Source of the DNA: Ptiloglossa arizonensis
Taxonomy: Eukaryota > Arthropoda > Insecta > Hymenoptera > Colletidae
Direction of reading: 5' to 3'
NCBI RefSeq assembly: GCF_051014685.1
Contig: NC_135055.1
Location: forward strand, 16,666,001 to 16,730,000
DNA length: 64,000 nucleotides
Shown here: piece after piece, positions 23,901 to 36,234 of the stretch
How the letters are laid out: every line of letters begins with the position of its first letter
Numbering within the stretch: the first letter of the stretch is position 1
Program-made: the position numbers and the translations under genes
The notes under the pieces: generated by a model
Told to the model about the DNA's origin: nothing
Database searches by the model: none
What the model saw: only the letters and a program-made list of their open reading frames with translations

Positions 23901-25359
23901 ACACGTCTCACAAATACATCGCAAGTGGATAAAATGCATTACGCGTATTTATTAGTCTTCTTACGTCCCTCGTTTTATGATAAAACGTGATATCTGCTTA
24001 TCGACATCGCACCTGTGCATATTTGTTTTCATCAGCGATAGGTTCGTCTTATTACGAAATCACGGTAAGACTACGATAAAACAAACGAAGCAAGTGTTTG
24101 ATCGATATGTAACAGCTTTCGACTCGGTGCAAGTGGAATGCAAAATAAGTAATGCAGAGGATGTGGAAATTTACTGGATATAGAGTACAGTTGCATAAAT
24201 TAATAAGATGTACCGGTCCAACGAGCGTAACATACACGTTTCTATGTTTTCTTATCGCGTATATTCGTCTTGAGAATGTGCAATAATATTTTGTCGAATA
24301 TTTACAAATATCGCGACAATAATATAATTTTTACTGATAAGAACAGTGTTTTGTTGAGATTTTGTGTACCTCGCTGTCTCTTTACTCTCCGATATTAACG
24401 ACGTGCCATCTTGAAGGACATTGGCAATGTTTTGGCATTCGTATACGAGTCGATTGGAAGTTGAACAAAAACTTAACGCATCGGACGCCATATTGTTATC
24501 AGTTGCTGACCAATGTTTGTCAACTGAGATCTGTCGTGTCTTACCAGACCCCTAGAATTAAGAATAAACATCCCTTGTTCGCGGTTGCCGTACAGTTGCA
24601 AAAAGTATAAAAAGTGGCACACTTTTACGACCTAATTAGGTGAACGATAAACGAGGAGAGACGAGCAGCTCTCGAGTAAACTGCAATATACAACGAAAAC
24701 GATATAAAATTGTTACGAAGAAACAACAAGACGAGGAGATGTGTTACGGGATTATTTTCCACGGATGTAGGTTATTTTTGAACCTCGAGAGAGTAGAACC
24801 TTGATACTTTTACGTTAATGAAATAAATCAAACGCGAAATAAAAAGTAACACATCGTGAAATACGCGACAACGTACAATAACGGGGTCACGGAGTCAGAA
24901 CGAACGATGGAGATGGAAGCAACAGGAGGATAAAAGATTTCGCGAGAGCAGTTTTCGCAAATACCGATCCCGCTTTTTGTTTTGTAAGAGCCCGGTGCTT
25001 GTAAGAAAGTAACAATGCGTGAAGTTACAGGAAAAAGAAAAGCAGATGGAAAAAAAAATGAATGTAACAGCAACACTTGAATGGGAATTTGAATATGTAT
25101 GTAGTATTCTTATGTACTTCCTTTATTGCACGTTAAATTCCATTAAATTATATTTTCCATCCTTGTTTAACCGTTAGTGTCTCCCACGTCCTTTATTTGC
25201 CCCGTAAAGAATGAATTTTTCAACTCAGACATTGTATACGTAATTTTAGTTTCCCGTGTTTACAACTAATATTGTTCGAGACTCGCTACATACCTTACGA
25301 AATACGAAAGTACCTTGCGTTGCGAATATTTGCAAGTAGATTTTCTTTATCACTTATCC
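23901..25359. other. Unique AT-rich DNA
   Basis: No gene seen. A TATCAGTT initiator-like word at 24497-24504 is followed by agatc at +27, one base off the usual downstream promoter element position, too weak to annotate as a promoter. Sequence is G-rich at 24720-24960 and C/A-rich after 25100. Confidence 0.45.
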
Positions 25360-26260
25360 TACAAACCGTAGATATTTGTCCGTATTAATTCTTCTTGTGA
25401 TAACACAGACCATGTAATAGTACATAATGTTTTAATCTAGCACTAAGACCTTCTATCTCTAATCTTACAAACTATAAATATTTCATATTATTCCTTGTTG
25501 TAGTACTGCACAATTTTTTCCTAATTATGTAGGTTAACGAACCATTTGTACACTCAGCGGGTCCAAAGCTTTTAATAGAAATTAAACAATACCAGACATT
25601 CTTACGCCAATCCAACAAACCACAAACATTTCATATCAGTCCTTCTTTTAACGATACACTATCCTTTCTAATTACAGGTTAACGAACCAAAGGGAGCCCC
25701 AAACAAAGGGGAATGAAGCATTTAATAAAAAATGAAACTATACCAGATACTCTATCGCCGATCTTAGGAACTATAAATATTTTACATTACTCATTCGTAT
25801 GATAATACACAATTTTTCCTAATTACGTAGGCTAACGAACTATTTGTATACAGAAGCCCCCCTCCCCCACTCCCCAGAAAAGGAGACGAAGCGTTTAAGA
25901 AAAATGAAACTCTATCAGTTATTCTATCGCTAATCCAACAAACTACGAACAATCTCGTATCAGTTTTTCTTGCAATAATAAGCTATTCATTCTAATTATA
26001 GGCTAACGAACCATTTGCACACCGACCAGTGCCCCGTAGAAAAAGGGACGATGCGTTTAAGCGAAATAAAACCATTCCAGATATTCTACCGCCAATCTCG
26101 CAGACTATAAATATTTCATATTAGCCTTTCTCGTAACAATACACAATTCTTCGTAATTATATAGGTTAACGAACCATTTGCACACCGAAGTGTGTTCGAA
26201 ATTAAAAAAAGAACGAGGGGGTCGTTTAATAAAAATGAAACAACGTTCGCTATCGCTTTG
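25360..26260. repeat. Tandem array, 145-171-bp unit, about 5-6 copies
   Basis: The anchor ggttaacgaacca or ggctaacgaac is at 25532, 25677, 25830, 26001 and 26164. Units share acaaactataaatattt, gcgtttaaNaaaaatgaaa and taattatNtag. The strand is C/A-rich throughout. Confidence 0.9.
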
Positions 26261-27414
26261 GTTGAACGATCAATCGCGACAAGCGTCGCGGCACCGCGAA
26301 TCGAATAGATAAGAACAAGGCCGTGGAATAAACAACAACGCGGAATATTGCAACCGAGAAAGAAGTCGAACGTGTGTGTGTGTGTGTTGGGGGGGAGCCA
26401 CAGGGACTTTCCCGCGCGGGGAAAGCGGCGGAAAAAATGAGAGTGCGTCGAAAACAGTTTTTCCTCGTTCCCCGGACGCGTCGTATATATTCCCAGTCAT
26501 GAGCCGGAATAAATAAATAAATTGACTTTTACACGGAGGCGCGAGCCGTCCGCGAAAGCTGACCGGTTGCGCGCGCAAGCGCGCGGGCCGATATTTCACC
26601 GGACTCGAGCGGAATCACACCTTGACGTGGCCGACCGCGATTTCGAAGCTCGTCCTGGCCTTTTTCCGGCGAATCGCTGCTACTAGCGTGCACCTGCTAC
26701 CGCCTCTCGTGATTTTCACACCGATAATGGCGAATCTAAGCATCCTAATCGCTGTAATGAGAATAATCTGAAAGCATCTCGTTGCTAAGGCTGCGGAAAA
26801 TTGGATACGTCTTGAGAGACGACTTAATCTGTTGAACCCGATATCATTTATTACTCTGTTTCCAAAATGCTGCGGAGTAGAACCTCGATAATTGCAAGAA
26901 AACGGGGCTGAAGGCAAGTATCGAGGTACGTGCGATTATAGAGGTGAGCGGTACAGAGTCGCTTCTACGACGTTGGTTCTGTTACATATGATCGATACGT
27001 TTTGTCCTCGCGAATCGAATTCGTTTGTAATTTTTTTCTTTTTTTTTGGATATTTTTACAATGTATTTCTTCCTTTCTTTGTCTTCCGTTATAGTCTTAC
27101 TCGTAATATAGTAAGTGAGAGGTATTCATTGAGTAACTTTATGTTACTTTATGTATTTAGAGTGATTCAATCTTTTGTAATCCCTGACACTAGAGTTAGT
27201 TTGTAAATCAATATACACTTCCAGGTTACGAGTCAAAGTTTCGCGTAGAGAATAAATACAACATTGTTTCGATGTAAAGACTTGATTCTTGATTCGCTAA
27301 TTGTCAGGAAGAAAAAACATTGAGATCAATCGTGGGTATGTAGTAGTTATTGTTCCGAGAAAATAATTATCTTGTAATGCAAAGTATACTTAAAGTCAAT
27401 TAACGACTTCAATA
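26261..27414. other. CpG-rich then T-rich unique DNA
   Basis: No gene seen. It contains a (GT)8 tract followed by seven G at 26372-26395, and the self-complementary gcgcgcaagcgcgc near 26573. Confidence 0.5.
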
Positions 27415-28060
27415 CTCGACGCACCGGTGTCATTTTTTACTCGACGCTATTTGCATACATACGTTTTCAACATACTGATTACCTTGTAGTACAAAATGTT
27501 CCAAAAGTTCGTTACGGAGTGAAGCAGTTCCAACAGGATCGAGATAGATGAATTATCTCGAACATCGGTGCCATATTTTACTCGTTGTCAGCCATGTATA
27601 TCAATTTTTACGAAATTATCACGTAGCGCAAATTATCCTCAAAGTCCGCGTTCGTTACACCGTGAAGCAGGTCTAATGAGATTACTAAAGATTAATGTCC
27701 CCGATACTATGCATACCGGTGCCATTTTCATTTACCGGTCGCCGATCGCGTACAATTTTACCAAATTATCTCGTGGTAAAGAATACTTCCAAAGTTCATT
27801 GAACAAGTTAACCCAAACCCAACGGGGTCATCGATACAAATAAATGTCCCTCGTGTTTTGCATACCGGTGTCATTCTTTACTCGTCGTTGCTCGCGTAAA
27901 TCAATTTTTGCTCATAATTATCGTGTGGTACAAAATATCCTCAAAGTACGCGTACGTTAAACCGTGAAGCGGATCCATTGAGATTAATGCAGATTAATGT
28001 ACCACGGTGGTTTGCATACCGGTGCCATTTTTGACTCAACGCCGTTCAAGCGAGCAGAAA
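27415..28060. repeat. Tandem array, about 150-bp unit, 5 copies
   Basis: The anchor accggtgccattt and variants are at about 27425, 27564, 27715, 27864 and 28018. Units share gtgaagc, cctcaaagt and attaatgt words, and each copy ends before a gcataccggtg block. Confidence 0.9.
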
Positions 28061-28375
28061 GAAAAAGTCACGACACCGTTTGGTGGTTAAACGTGTCATT
28101 AAATTTAATACGGATAGCCGGTGGCACGCAAAGTTGCATTATGCAAATGACGGGTAAACGGGTGTTTGAGTACAGCCCGGAAAAGCGTAATTCATCATGC
28201 GACACGCAGAGGCGCGCATGCGCGCACGCTGACGCGACTCGCGCGAATCGACGCAACGAGCAACACCGTTCGTCTTCTTCGGTTCATGCGGATAATGACG
28301 GTGCGAAACAACGGAGAATTGGCACGATGGTAACACTAACGATAATAATAATAATTATCGTATGGATTCGCGCGA

Positions 28376-28378
<3 letters not shown>
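28061..28378. other. CpG-rich unique DNA
   Basis: No gene seen. A perfect 14-bp palindrome gcgcgcatgcgcgc is at 28212-28225. Inverted cgataat and attatcg flank a short ATA run at 28340-28360. Confidence 0.5.

Positions 28379-28426
<48 letters not shown>
28379..28426. repeat. (CT)24 microsatellite
   Basis: Forty-eight uninterrupted bases of CT, followed to about 28470 by imperfect CTTT/CTCT pyrimidine sequence. Its reading frame gives an Ser/Leu run and is not coding. Confidence 0.98.
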
Positions 28427-28433
<7 letters not shown>

Positions 28434-30339
28434 TCTGTCTAATTTTCTCTCTCTATTTCTCTCTTTCTCGACCTATTCCCTCTCCTAAGTCCGTCTCTGT
28501 TCCTCTAGCGCGAACGTTTCTTCTGGTTGTTCGCTCGTCGGTCTCAGGTGCGCGTGCGTGCACGCAGTCCCTCGTTCCGTCTCTTTCTCTCGACTTTCGG
28601 CGTGAAAGTCGGGACGAGATTAAAATGTATATCCACTAATTTTATTCCCGTATCATACAAGCGACGCGGTACACGCATACACGCACCCCGTTCCATTCTT
28701 CGCACGGTTAATTTAGCAAATTGAATATATATCCCGTGCCGTGCCATATCTCGCCCGGTGTATAATATCGTACGATCGGTGATTAGAAACGGAAAACGAG
28801 AGAATGTCTTATTGCGTTCCGGAGAATTTAGATGAGCTGCATTAGAAGCACGGTGTATTTACCTCGACAGGTAATTACGCCTTTGTTTATCAACGAGGAC
28901 GCGGGTTTCGCGTCCCCTAATCGCGTCTAATGTTTCCTCTTGAGAAAATTGTATAATTTGTCCATGGTTCTCGGTGCCTCGAGAAATTCAGTTCCGAGAA
29001 AATGCTGAATAAATTTATTTTCGAAACTCGAAAAGGGAAATAATTTGTTTACCGGCAATTATTCCGACAGGGAAGTGTGCAGATCGGTCGAAGATATTTT
29101 TCAACAAAGGAAGCAGTGTTTTGGAAAAGTTTTGTACTATTTTGCGAATCGTTTGATTTTTTTTATTATGGTTTCTCGATGGTCACGAATGTCTGAATGT
29201 TAATTTTTTATTTTAACTGTACACTCCCGTGAATTGACAGGAAATTCGTGAACAAGGAAAGAAGATATTTTCGTGCGTCAAAATTAAATATTCTTTGTGT
29301 AAAAAAATTCAAAACCCACGTATAATTTTCGTTCAGCATTCCAAGGCACTTTCACCGCTACCGAAACGAATTTTAAAAGCTGGCTTCGCCATTCAAAAGT
29401 AAGTCAAACTTTCCTTTTTGTCGTGTAAATAAGGTCAATAAAGCGTACACGAACGAGATAAGTAATATTGTAACAAAAGAATTACGAATCACTGGTGACG
29501 CACTATGTAGGTTTAGAATATACAACGTAAGCATATTTTTCCTTTTAAATATTTCCAAAAAAAAAAGAAATGAATTTCACAATGGAGGTCTCACGAATCT
29601 CGAGAAATTCGATTTGAATGTTCGTCGTTCGAGAACTCGGAAACACTGGACGTGCCACTGTGGCGGCACTCTTTCGCGTGGTTCTATTATCGAGGTAACG
29701 CGGGAAACCTTTAACGGGGAGGCGGGGAGGGGGCAGCCGTAATCGGCTTATTTTTTCCCGAAGACGTTGACTTCCGCCTTTTTCACACTTAATAAGTCTT
29801 TCCGTTCTTTTACGCTATTCTCATGAAACCGGCGCGCACGATATGCATCGAGGGGTTGCAACAAAATGACTGCCACTTAAGCGGCGTACGCGGCGTATAA
29901 GTCATACTTTGTTTTATACGGTATAATTGTATAATAACCTTCTCCCGGGAATCGTGCCAACGTAGAAAAAAAAATTATGCCGAAGATATTTTAATGAGCA
30001 TGGAATATAGACGAGCCAGCATTCCTGTTTCTCGTCTAATTTGTATTTATGAACAGAAATTATAGGAACACTTTTATTCATGAGCGTGCCGCCTTATCTA
30101 TCGTAATCTAATAGAGAAGAATTATATGAATTATATTAATTATATCCTTCGAGGAAAATTAAATTTAAATTAACTCTTCCGATGAATTAAGAAAATAAAA
30201 AAAATATTACCGCGGAAAGGGGCAGAGAAAACAATGAACGCTCGTAGCGTCGGCGTTTATCCTCTTAGGGGGTTTGCTTAGACCGAAGATAAAGAAAGAG
30301 TAGATTTTTCTTTCCTTAGATTCCCTTACGGATACAAGC
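28427..30339. other. Unique DNA, CpG-rich to AT-rich
   Basis: No gene, RNA or clear array. A G-rich stretch at 29716-29733 is close to a quadruplex pattern. Sequence is G-rich at 29041-29160 (28 G, 15 C) and C/A-rich after about 30300. Confidence 0.45.
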
Positions 30340-30950
30340 TTCAAACATTACGACGAGATTCGAAAAATTAACAACGTCGTACGACTAATGTTCTACACCA
30401 AATTTCGTAACCATTTTAATTCTACTTTTACACACAACTCGGATCGAAGAAACAAAAATAATTATTCGTTCGCAAATTTCTTCAACTGAGAAAAATTCGA
30501 TGCATTCTCTCGAGTGCAATTATTTCGAAAAATTACCATTACGTACCAATCGCTGTACACCGAATTTTAAACCAATTCAATTCCAATTTTCGTGCACACC
30601 TGTATTAGAAAACTGAAGTACCTTATCCAAGAGAAATTTCTGAACGAATAATATTAATTTTCATACCTTATATTGGAAAACTAAAAATGAATCTTCAGAA
30701 ATTTCTCTCGGATAAAATCCCCCAGTGAATCTTTCCCGACTCCCAAATATAATTATTTCAAAAAATTAGCATTATATATCCCTCACTGTACACTAAAATT
30801 TAAAATCAATTTTAACACACACCTTCTATTGAAACACTAAAAATTATTATTCTACAGATTTCTCCTGACAAGGTACCACAATGCATTCTTTTCGACCATT
30901 CGCGAGTGACTCGCGTCTCTCGAGCGTAATTAATTCGTAAAGTATGGTAA
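30340..30950. repeat. Strongly diverged tandem array, 165-232-bp spacing
   Basis: Related blocks with a attatttcgaaaaatta core and a ctgtacac followed by attttaaa segment recur at about 30361, 30518, 30750 and 30926. Copies are old and the array boundary is uncertain. Confidence 0.5.
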
Positions 30951-32509
30951 GTGGTTCGAAACGGTGTTTCGTCACCGGCGATTGAAGAATTTCACAAACT
31001 TCTCCGAAGTTACACATTTCCCCCGATCCCACCTTCGGAAATACCATCGTCGATTACCGTACGCCACGCGTCCGTGCCTTGCATGCAACGCGCGGGACAT
31101 TAGGAAACGGCGCGTTCAGCTTTCATTTGCATCATACGTACGCCGGGTGGCATTTCTAGATCGGTCACGGCGGTTTATTACGCATATTGATCGCCTCGAT
31201 GCGTGCACACGCCGCTAGTCGTTCGGGGCGGACACGCGCGGAATCGCGCATTCAGACCAATCGAAACATTAGTGCCTCCGGATGCGTTCCTGGTGACACC
31301 GACTCGAATTCCGTCGTTTGTCAGACGGTACGAACTTTCTCGCGACTCGCGCTTTTTTTTTCTTTCCTAGCGACCACCAAGAGAGTCGAGCACGCGCGAT
31401 AAAGAACCTTATCGGATCGTCTCGGAAGCACCTTTGAGGATTTTTTTTTTGTTGAAAATCCGATGAAATTATACGAAAGAAATCAACGAACGATAGGAAA
31501 CAATCGACAGGAAATTCTTGTTTAATTTTGGCACGGTCCTAGGGTCTAAAAGGACCCGTTTAGAGTTTAGTTTTGAATAATTCTCGCTTGGGTTCGTTTG
31601 GAATATTATTAGGGGGAATGAAACGAATGGTTTGAATATATTTGTAGTTTTATGGAACGTGTAAAGTGAAATTATTTTTGAACGATTTGTAATTTGAAAT
31701 GATAAAGTTTGCTTTTTTTCTAGTCGGTAGATAGTAATAGTTTCTTTGGAAATTGTGAGAAAAAAGTAATCGATGATCGGAACTAATGGTTATGTTTCTT
31801 GGAATAACAGAAATTGAAATATCTTGCAGAAGCTAAGTAAAATTATTTTTTGCTTTTGTTTACTGGAATAAGGAGGCATTTGTAGAGGATTGGAAGTGGT
31901 GGACAGTTCAAGGGATGGAAATACTTTGCGAGATGGTCTTTTCAGTAATCTCAATGTACTTGTTGCATTAATTAATTTTATAGATTGAAATGGTTCATTC
32001 TCAGACGTGGAACTTTATCATAATAGAAAAATTACATTTGTTCAATAGTTTTCGAACCATATTCCAAGTTTTATCATAATTTACTTCTTCCTGACCATGC
32101 AACAGTATTTAGATCGATATCTTTATACTTAGGGCCGTTCCTGTTTAGCGTTACACATTATCAACCACATGCCCCATTACAACCAGTTACTTCTCATTTA
32201 CGGCTGCCAGTGAATTTTTATTCTTATTTAAATCCCTTTCTATATTTCCTGTATATAACAAGGTTACGTTGTAAAATAATCATCGCTGAACATCATCCAT
32301 TCGACGAGAGTTATCAGATTTTTACACGTGTTCATTTTATCTTCTATATTTGTAGCTAAATGAAAACGTTAAACAAATAATTGCACGTTTTCGAAAAATA
32401 TATCGTTTTTTCAATTTACAACATAGTCAGTTGGTGTTTAAATTTTTTCTCCAACTTCTGCATTGTATTTTCTCCCAATTTAAGATTTTCAATGTTCACA
32501 TATACGATC
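30951..32509. other. CpG-rich then AT-rich unique DNA
   Basis: No gene seen. Positions 31561-31740 are strongly G-rich (42 G, 10 C by hand count), while the sequence after about 32100 becomes C-rich. One GGGTC-N6-GACCC hairpin lies at 31542. Confidence 0.5.
31542..31557. repeat. GGGTC-N6-GACCC copy 4
   Basis: Perfect five-base arms around the loop taaaag. A TTAA lies about 20 bases to the left, before ttttggcacggtcct, an arrangement reminiscent of a piggyBac-like terminus with a subterminal palindrome; no opposite end was found. Confidence 0.55.
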
Positions 32510-32705
32510 TAATTTTAGAAATAATATCTGCATATCGATTCTGCAATTTCTTAAATAGAAAATTACAATCCTCTCGAAAAAAAACTTCCAAATTTTACGA
32601 CAAAAATTCTGATGTTTTTTCTCGCGAAAAACTCTTCTAAATTTTTCGACAAAAATTCCTACGCTTTCGCTAAAAGAATATTTCCAATATTTCTGACCAA
32701 ATTCA
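32510..32705. repeat. Short tandem array, about 49-50-bp unit
   Basis: gacaaaaattc occurs at about 32599 and 32648, with related aaattttac/aaatttttc segments before each and a degraded third copy near 32695. The strand is C-rich (32461-32700: 20 G, 46 C). Confidence 0.65.
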
Positions 32706-33065
32706 ACGGTCAAGAACCTTGGGAAGAATAAATTTTTACGAAGCAGAAAGTTACTTTTAACAACCGAAGAAGAACTGCCCTTCTTTGACAAGTTCCGTAA
32801 GATAATCAAGAGCGAAGGAGGGATATTCGTCACGCCTATCTCACAATTGCACGTTCCACGATTTACGTAAATCTTCCGAGAAATGTACGCACCGTGTATT
32901 CGCGGAAATCACGGTTTCTCTTTCCACTGGGAAGCTCGGTGCAATTTGCAACCATGTTATGGAACGATTCCTCGAAAAGCGCGAGACGCTGTCATCGGGG
33001 TGAAATTAATTTTCTCGTACGAGCTCATCGTACCCTAGACCAAAAGCAGCTCGATTAACCGAAAT
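32706..33065. other. Unique DNA
   Basis: No gene or repeat seen. It ends immediately before the TTAA of the mobile element. Confidence 0.5.
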
Positions 33066-33142
33066 TTAACACTTTGACTGTCACGTCAGTGGTTCCTTGT
33101 TTAACACAAGAAACTACCAATAGATTCCAGTACATCCACACT

Positions 33143-33220
33143 AGATTTACCAACCAGTCGAAATAACTGGTTTCAACTGCTTTTACAAAGAAATCTACTT
33201 TAAATTCCATAGTATATTTT
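33143..33220 (+). repeat. Left arm of 78-bp inverted repeat
   Basis: Pairs with 33412-33489 without gaps: by hand, 67 of 78 positions match. The 191-base loop and the arms lie wholly inside the TTAA-flanked element. Confidence 0.9.
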
Positions 33221-33411
33221 CCAAAAATATTACGACCTTTTCTATTGCAATTAATTTTACAAAGAGGACAAGTTCCTCTTTTCCATCGATCATCGATTTT
33301 ACTGAGATACATACGACCTATTAACACTAGAACTATATTAAGGTAATCGAGAAGAAAATTAATTGAGAAAAAAGAGAGACTTGTGAAATTCATTATATTT
33401 ATAGTATCGAA

Positions 33412-33489
33412 AAAATATTCTATGGAATTTAAAGTAAATTTATTCGTAACAGCAGTTGGAACCAGTCGTTTTGACCGATTGGTAAATCT
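33412..33489 (-). repeat. Right arm of 78-bp inverted repeat
   Basis: Reverse complement of the left arm at 67 of 78 positions. A transcript across both arms could form a long imperfect hairpin. Confidence 0.9.
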
Positions 33490-33688
33490 CACTATCGACA
33501 TTTGTTGAAATTCTTGAAAAGTAGAAATACTAGAATACTTTATCGATTGTACCTAGTATTTTATAACAAAGACAGTGACGTTACCAATTTACAAATATCA
33601 GGCTCTCGTTCCTTGTGAACGCTTCGAAGGAACGTTTCGAGTTCGGAGCGCTGGTCATCAATGATCACCATGACACTCAACGTGTTAA

Positions 33689-34049
33689 CGATGGACGTCG
33701 TTGCTTCTACCACGATTCGAGAAGTTCTTTTCCTTTTTTTCTTTTTTCTTTTTTTTGCCATTACAACGCAATCGTAATGAATTCGTTTCTGCTCGGTCGC
33801 ACCCAGCGATCTCGAGGAAATTCGCCCGAGGAATGTGCATACGTATCGTTCATCCTTCACGGTTTCTGAAATTTCAGCTCATTAGGAGATCGGTTCTACA
33901 GATAGGGTAGATTAACGGCGTGTTAATGGCGCTTAATGCGGGTAGAAATCTAATTTGCGCGAGCTTTACATAATCCTGAAATACGACCGCAAAAAAGCGC
34001 GGTAATCAGGGACTTTCTGTCGGAGACGACGCACAAAATGACGAAAAAC
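33689..34049. other. Unique DNA with a pyrimidine tract
   Basis: A T/C tract with runs of T occupies 33724-33758 just outside the mobile element. No gene seen; the overlapping frames here are shadows of the tract. Confidence 0.5.
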
Positions 34050-34470
34050 AACGGTTACCACTGGTTTAATACACTTTCGAAGTCGAGCCTCTCGAAAATG
34101 GAGCTCTACGTAACACTTCAAATTTTATTTCGCGTTAGTTTCAATTTTATCACGATTTCAGAAGCACTATGTGAAATACACTCACCTTAAGACCGTACTC
34201 GTCTCGAATATTTTTGAATTTACCTACGAGTGTGTCTGCGAGTTACTTTAAAATTTATTTAACTGTCAAGAACTAGCAGATAACATAAAATAAAATTAAG
34301 AGTATATTTACTTTCGTTCGAAGAACCATCTTCTTTACAATTGTACCACGATTTTGGAAACATCCTGTATAATACTCCAAAACTGCACTTGTCTTAATTT
34401 TTCTTTTTATATTCCCAAGAACTTCTAGAATTCATTTAAAACTTTATTCGATCGTCAAGAGGTCAAGCGC
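34050..34470. repeat. Diverged duplication, about 196 bp apart
   Basis: Related blocks start at about 34155 and 34351 with gatttNNgaa, NctRtNtaatac and ttttatattNcc-like segments. Similarity is modest, so copy limits are approximate. Confidence 0.45.
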
Positions 34471-35129
34471 GGGAAATACTCGATTCTACCGCGAATAAAA
34501 ATGATTAATAACATTGGAATATTAAATAGAAGTGTACGATTGTAGAAGGAGTCGATTTGGTGGACAGTTACAAGGTATCTTGTATGAAAATTGAAATTTC
34601 GCTCGTTTGGCGCGTTTCGGAGCAGTCGAGACGCCCCGCGAGTACGCTTGTCAAGTAGGGCCCCGATGTTCGTTTCAGTTGGTACGAAATATGAAGGAGG
34701 AAACTGAAACGGCGAAAAGGGGGAGTAAAGATTTCCAAGAAAACCCTCTTACTATCGGTAGGATCATGAGCAATGCTAATAGGCCGGCTTTACAAGCGGC
34801 ACCAGTGCTTACACAAAGAATCGCCCGGCCGACATCGCGTGTTACCGTTTCGCTCATTTGCCTGGTAACGAACGTCCTCCGTCACGGCATACATTTATTT
34901 AAATAATTAAACACAAATTGGCCATCCTTTCTGCCGGCGGCAACGGTGCCGACCATGCGAAGAACAAATTATTGCCTCCTCCTTCTTTCTGGAAACATCC
35001 TGACGAATTAAACGAATCGACTTAATTATATCGCTAATTGCAGCAATAATAAAACAAAAGAAAAAAGAACCACCGACGAGACCGTGATGGCGAGTGCCAT
35101 CGGGTACCGTACGCTCGCGGTTCTTTAAA
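34471..35129. other. Unique DNA
   Basis: No recognised gene. The 99-codon frame at 34607-34906 begins with an apparent ATG but shows no motif. Confidence 0.45.
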
Positions 35130-35875
35130 AAAAATTTTTTTTTTTCTCTTTCCTCTCGCATTACCGAGCGCGAAACAAACATTTTTATCGTCGAGGGTCC
35201 AAAATGAAGAAATTTTACTATCGAGAGTTCAGAATGAAGAAATTTTGTTATTGGGAGTTCAGAATGAAGAAATTTTGCTATCGAGAGTTTAGATTAAAAA
35301 AATTTTGCTATCGAAAGTTCAGAATGAAGAAATTTTGCTATCGAGAGTTCAGAACGAAGAAATTTTGCTATCGAGAGTTCAGATTGAAAAAATTTTGCTA
35401 TCGAAAGTTCAGAATGAAGAAATTTTGCTATTGAGAGTTCAGAATGAAGAAATTTTGCTATCGAGAGTTCAGAATAAAGAAATTTTGTTATCGAGAATTC
35501 AGAATGAAGAAATTTTGCTATCGAGAGTTCAGATTGAAGAAAATTTGCTATCGAGAGTTCAGATTGAAGAAATTTTGCTATCGAGAGTCCTTTCCAAAAC
35601 TTTGATTATCATTCTATTCTGAACTCTGACGATCATTCTGAAAAGTTTACTCAGCCATAACGAACAGAATAGAATTACATTGAACTCATTTAAGTCCAGA
35701 AGTGTTCTTTCTTTAATTTTTTTTTGTCGTATTACCAAGCACGAAATTCAAAAACAGAAATTCTCTGTCGAGAGTTCTCTCCAAAACTTTGATTATCATT
35801 CTATTCTGAACTCTGACGATCGTTCCGAAAAGTGTACGCAGGCATAACGAAGGGGATAGAGGTACAGTGTCCCGT
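35130..35875. repeat. Duplicated segment, one copy expanded by a minisatellite
   Basis: A segment with a T-run, attaccgagcgcgaaa, tcgagagt and then ccaaaactttgattatc occurs twice. In the right copy (about 35716-35875) the two halves are contiguous; in the left copy (about 35130-35200 and 35587-35715) the 390-bp 30-mer array separates them. The right halves are offset by 187 bases (35594 and 35781). Confidence 0.8.
35201..35590. repeat. Minisatellite, 13 exact 30-bp units
   Basis: Thirteen units of exactly 30 bases, based on agaatgaagaaattttgc plus tatcgagagttc. Units 4 and 7 share an A-rich variant and a cgaaagttc end and are each followed by an agaatg unit, so a 90-bp three-unit block was itself duplicated. 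Because 30 is a multiple of three the array stays open in more than one phase and reads as ten-residue repeats; this is not evidence for a protein. Confidence 0.97.
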
Positions 35876-36234
35876 GGACGCGTTCAAGACCCGAAGACCA
35901 CCGGTGGACGTGTTTCGTAGCAAAAGTAGAGAAGTAGCAAGGAGACGATGCGTGTTTGCATGCGAGCGAGCATTCTGAGAATTTCTCGCGTCGTTTGTAC
36001 ACGTGCACACCGATGTGTATGTTTGCATGCACGCTTGTATATCGGCAACGAAATCTCTCTCGGTGGCTTCCAACGAAAGACAGGTACATGCGTAGGTATA
36101 ACAGAGTGTATTCACCTGGCGGCGTCGTTACCTGACACGTACTTCGTATCTAATCGCGGAATTGTCTAGCTTGCTCTGAGTTAACTCGACCACACTCGCG
36201 AGATGAAATTTCGATTGGACGAATAATTAGAGTT
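35876..36234. other. Unique DNA
   Basis: No gene seen. Alternating tgtacacgtgcac and tgtgtatgtttgcatgcac words occur at 35996-36030. Confidence 0.5.

Larger units (their letters stand above)
33066..33688. mobile_element. Non-autonomous piggyBac-like element (MITE)
   Basis: TTAA occurs at both ends (33066-33069 and 33685-33688). The termini TTAACACTTTGACTGTCACG and, on the opposite strand, TTAACACGTTGAGTGTCATG match at 17 of 20 bases. The right end continues into an imperfect palindrome (ggtcatcaatgatcacc, 33652-33668) and the left into a ccttg/caag foldback. TTAA target duplication and short CAC-type inverted ends are established marks of the piggyBac family; subterminal palindromes are common in it. 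No transposase is encoded, and the 148-codon minus-strand frame inside is unrecognised. The element also holds a 78-bp inverted repeat. Confidence 0.75.

Noticed and set aside
24497..24531. Initiator-like TATCAGTT with a nearby AGATC
   Set aside because: The downstream element is one base out of register and no exon follows; chance is adequate.
33055..33501. 148-codon minus-strand frame with a CPLCKINC segment, possible transposase remnant
   Set aside because: The cysteine spacing does not match the piggyBac C-terminal domain, and the frame runs over the inverted repeat arms of the element.
35204..35622. Frames with ten-residue Lys/Phe/Tyr/Arg repeats
   Set aside because: Translation of the 30-bp minisatellite in two phases; no flanking coding sequence.
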